From NCBI GenBank assembly GCA_945907225.1, contig CAMDSN010000087.1, forward strand, positions 1 through 6,957: a stretch of 6,957 nucleotides of DNA, written 5' to 3'. Position 1 is the stretch's first letter. Each line of letters starts with the position of its first letter. This DNA is from Flavobacterium psychrophilum (lineage in GTDB: Bacteria; Bacteroidota; Bacteroidia; Flavobacteriales; Flavobacteriaceae). A program made the position numbers and the translations under genes. The notes beneath the pieces were generated by a model, which worked only from the letters and a program-made list of their open reading frames with translations, did no database searches and was not told the origin of the DNA. Below are positions 5,519 through 6,957 of the stretch, one piece after another.

Positions 5519-6619
5519 TTAGATATTCTGATAGATTGATAAAGTGTTCATCGCTGTGTGTCCTGCCGTGAAATTTTCGAAAAAAATATCATACGACCTT
5601 TTTACAAACTCTTCTCTCTTTCTTTGATTACCTAATAATTCTTCAATATTTGAAGCTAAACTCTCAAAATCTCTTACTTCAGACAAATACCCATTAAAGT
5701 CATGAGTAATCGCTTCTGGTATACCACCAGCTTTAGTACTCACAACAGGTGTTTTCTTTAAAAAAGCTTCGAAAATAGTAAGTGGAAGCCCTTCTCTTTC
5801 TGAACTCATTACATACAAATCAAATTGTTCTAAAAAATCTGATGCAGAAGGCTGAAAATCTGTTAGGGTAATAAAATCTTCTAATTTAAACTCTGAAATT
5901 AAGTTTTGAATTTCAGGTGTCAATTTATTCGAAAATTCTCCAACCTGCAACAAATGAACATTCTTCACCCCTTTAACATTAACTAAATGATTCATCGTTT
6001 TAATCAAAGTAAATAAATCTTTGGCTTTTACATGATTTGCTATATTGCCTATAATTAATTTATCATTAGTTATTTTGAATAACTCTCTCAAATTTATATT
6101 TTTTCCAACATTAGTTCTGTTTAAATCAATTCCGTCATATACTACTGTCAGTTTATGCAAATTATTCTTAGTCATAATCGCTGAAAAAGATTTCTTAACA
6201 GCTTTAGAAACACAAATGATTGTTTTAATGTTTCTGTAATTATACTTAAACTTACTTAAGATACTACTACTACTCCCCATCCCTTTTTTAGAAAAAATGG
6301 CCTTTGTTTTCAGCCAAAATAACATATCGGAAATTGTAAAAACAGTTAATGAATCACTTGTGTGCAAATGAATTACATCTGGTTTTATTTCTTTAACCAA
6401 AGTTTTCAAATAACGGCAATTCACAAACTTATTGAGTTTATCTCCTTTTGCTTCAACAAAACTAATATCCTTAGCTTTACATTCTAGATGAAGCGATGAC
6501 TCTTTTATCCCAAAAACCATGTTTTCCAAACCTAATTTAGTCAATTCGGGTATCATATCAATCATTTGTTGCTCATTACCGCCCCATCCTTTTGCCCCCG
6601 AAATGTGTAGTATTTTCAT
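5519..6619 (-). CDS. GT4-family glycosyltransferase (GT-B fold)
   Basis: A 366-residue retaining-type glycosyltransferase. The N-terminal acceptor domain starts MKILHISGAKGWGGNEQQM, with the glycine-rich GWGGNEQQ loop at 11-18 typical of GT4. DVIHLHTSDS is at 81-90 and ICVSKAVKK at 135-143. The C-terminal donor domain starts near IIGNIANHVKAKD (189-201), has the nucleotide-binding K199 region, and carries the E-x7-E motif as E276 and E284 in EREGLPLTIFEAF, followed by PVVSTKAGGIPEAI. These residues bind the nucleotide-sugar donor. The reading frame stays open 28 codons further, to an ATG at 6703, but that extension would cover the start of the divergent tsaC-like gene and the promoter box, and family proteins begin at MKILHISG, so 6619 is chosen. 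It is the first gene of a two-gene unit with the GT2 downstream. The donor sugar is unknown; glucose, galactose, mannose or N-acetylhexosamine are all possible. Confidence 0.9.
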   Translation of the reverse strand: MKILHISGAKGWGGNEQQMIDMIPELTKLGLENMVFGIKESSLHLECKAKDISFVEAKGDKLNKFVNCRYLKTLVKEIKPDVIHLHTSDSLTVFTISDMLFWLKTKAIFSKKGMGSSSSILSKFKYNYRNIKTIICVSKAVKKSFSAIMTKNNLHKLTVVYDGIDLNRTNVGKNINLRELFKITNDKLIIGNIANHVKAKDLFTLIKTMNHLVNVKGVKNVHLLQVGEFSNKLTPEIQNLISEFKLEDFITLTDFQPSASDFLEQFDLYVMSSEREGLPLTIFEAFLKKTPVVSTKAGGIPEAITHDFNGYLSEVRDFESLASNIEELLGNQRKREEFVKRSYDIFFENFTAGHTAMNTLSIYQNI

Positions 6620-6639
6620 AAATATTATTCGTTTCTTTG

Positions 6640-6673
6640 CAAATATAACTTGAATATTACATCCTAAATGCAA
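6640..6673 (-). promoter_or_regulatory. Predicted promoter of the GT4-GT2 unit
   Basis: On the minus strand TATATTTG (6647-6640) matches TAnnTTTG and ends 20 bases before the GT4 ATG. A TTG (6673-6671) lies 23 bases upstream, at the long end of the accepted spacing and already inside the second codon of the divergent tsaC-like gene. The -7 box is convincing; the -33 element less so. Confidence 0.5.
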
Positions 6674-6957
6674 AAAACGGAAAATCTCAACGAAGAAGTA
6701 CACAAAGCCTTCGAAGTCATAAAAAACGGCGGCATCATCCTTTACCCTACTGATACCGTTTGGGGAATTGGCTGTGATGCTACCAATGCGGAAGCAGTGA
6801 AAAAAATCTACGCTTTAAAACAACGAGATGATTCAAAAAGCATGATTGTTTTGATGAATGGCGAAAAGATGATGTACAACGTATTCAAACAAATACCCGA
6901 TGTGGCTTGGGAAATTTGGGATTTATCGGAAAAACCTACCACACTAATTTTAGACAA
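6668..6957 (+). CDS. tsaC: YrdC-family L-threonylcarbamoyladenylate synthase (N-terminal part, runs off window)
   Basis: The first 96 residues are visible; the right end is cut by the window. The protein makes threonylcarbamoyl-AMP from threonine, bicarbonate and ATP, the first step of the t6A37 modification of ANN-decoding tRNAs, in the cytoplasm. The family signature GGIILYPTDTVWGIGCDA at 21-38 is unmistakable, and the substrate/ATP-binding segment IYALKQRDDSKSMIVLM follows at 47-63, with K51, R53 and K57 as the conserved basic residues. TTLIL at 91-95 fits the next conserved strand. Whether it is a short TsaC/YwlC-type protein or carries the extra Sua5 C-terminal domain cannot be seen, so the symbol is provisional. 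It is divergent from the GT4 gene with 48 bases between the starts. The composition returns to the housekeeping style of dapD, marking the right border of the glycan cluster. Confidence 0.93.
   Translation, partial: MQKTENLNEEVHKAFEVIKNGGIILYPTDTVWGIGCDATNAEAVKKIYALKQRDDSKSMIVLMNGEKMMYNVFKQIPDVAWEIWDLSEKPTTLILD

Noticed and set aside
6045..6239. 64-codon open frame on the plus strand inside the GT4 gene
   Set aside because: Hydrophobic-looking only because it is antisense to a Lys/Asn-rich stretch; the GT4 frame is clearly the real one.
6620..6703. N-terminal extension of the GT4 reading frame to an ATG at 6703
   Set aside because: It would add 28 residues unlike GT4 N-termini, cover the predicted -7 box and overlap the first codons of the divergent tsaC-like gene; the family start MKILHISG falls at 6619.
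1..6957. Mobile element, CRISPR array, tRNA or other RNA gene
   Set aside because: No transposase or integrase motif, no direct repeat array and no cloverleaf-like segment was found; nearly all bases are accounted for by protein genes.

Overview
The window looks like chromosomal DNA of a Flavobacterium-type member of the Bacteroidetes. The evidence is the AT-rich composition, TAnnTTTG (-7 type) promoter boxes in front of most genes, almost no Shine-Dalgarno signals, and the style of the housekeeping proteins (RuvX, DapD, YrdC-type). This is inferred from sequence character; no database search was possible.

Layout. At the left edge is the N-terminal part of ruvX (minus strand, runs off the window), divergent from a complete dapD (lysine/meso-diaminopimelate pathway, plus strand). 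Six envelope-glycan genes follow in about 5.4 kb: a GT9 heptosyltransferase-like enzyme (+), a GT2 glycosyltransferase with a galactosyltransferase-like C-terminal region (-), a WaaE/KdtX-like GT2 (+), a Kdo/WaaP-type lipopolysaccharide kinase (-), a second GT2 that is a paralogue of the first (-), and a GT4 enzyme (-). At the right edge, divergent from the GT4 gene, is the start of a YrdC-family threonylcarbamoyl-AMP synthase gene (+, truncated by the window). No gap without a gene exceeds about 90 bases, and there are no RNA genes, mobile elements or CRISPR arrays.

How the genes work together. The six central genes have the composition of a lipooligosaccharide/LPS core locus: a GT9 enzyme, a WaaE-like enzyme and a Kdo/WaaP-type kinase, plus three further transferases that probably extend the core. 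No O-antigen polymerase, flippase, transporter or nucleotide-sugar synthesis gene is visible, which fits core assembly at the cytoplasmic face of the inner membrane better than O-antigen or capsule export. Sugar identities and linkages cannot be read from the sequence.

Transcription. The gene orientations are mixed. GT4 and the second GT2 form a two-gene unit with a 7-base gap. The kinase has its own promoter with both elements recognisable. The first GT2 and the WaaE-like gene share a 70-base divergent promoter region. The GT9 gene probably depends on read-through from dapD. Two convergent gene pairs overlap at their stop codons, inside TTAATTAA and TTAA.
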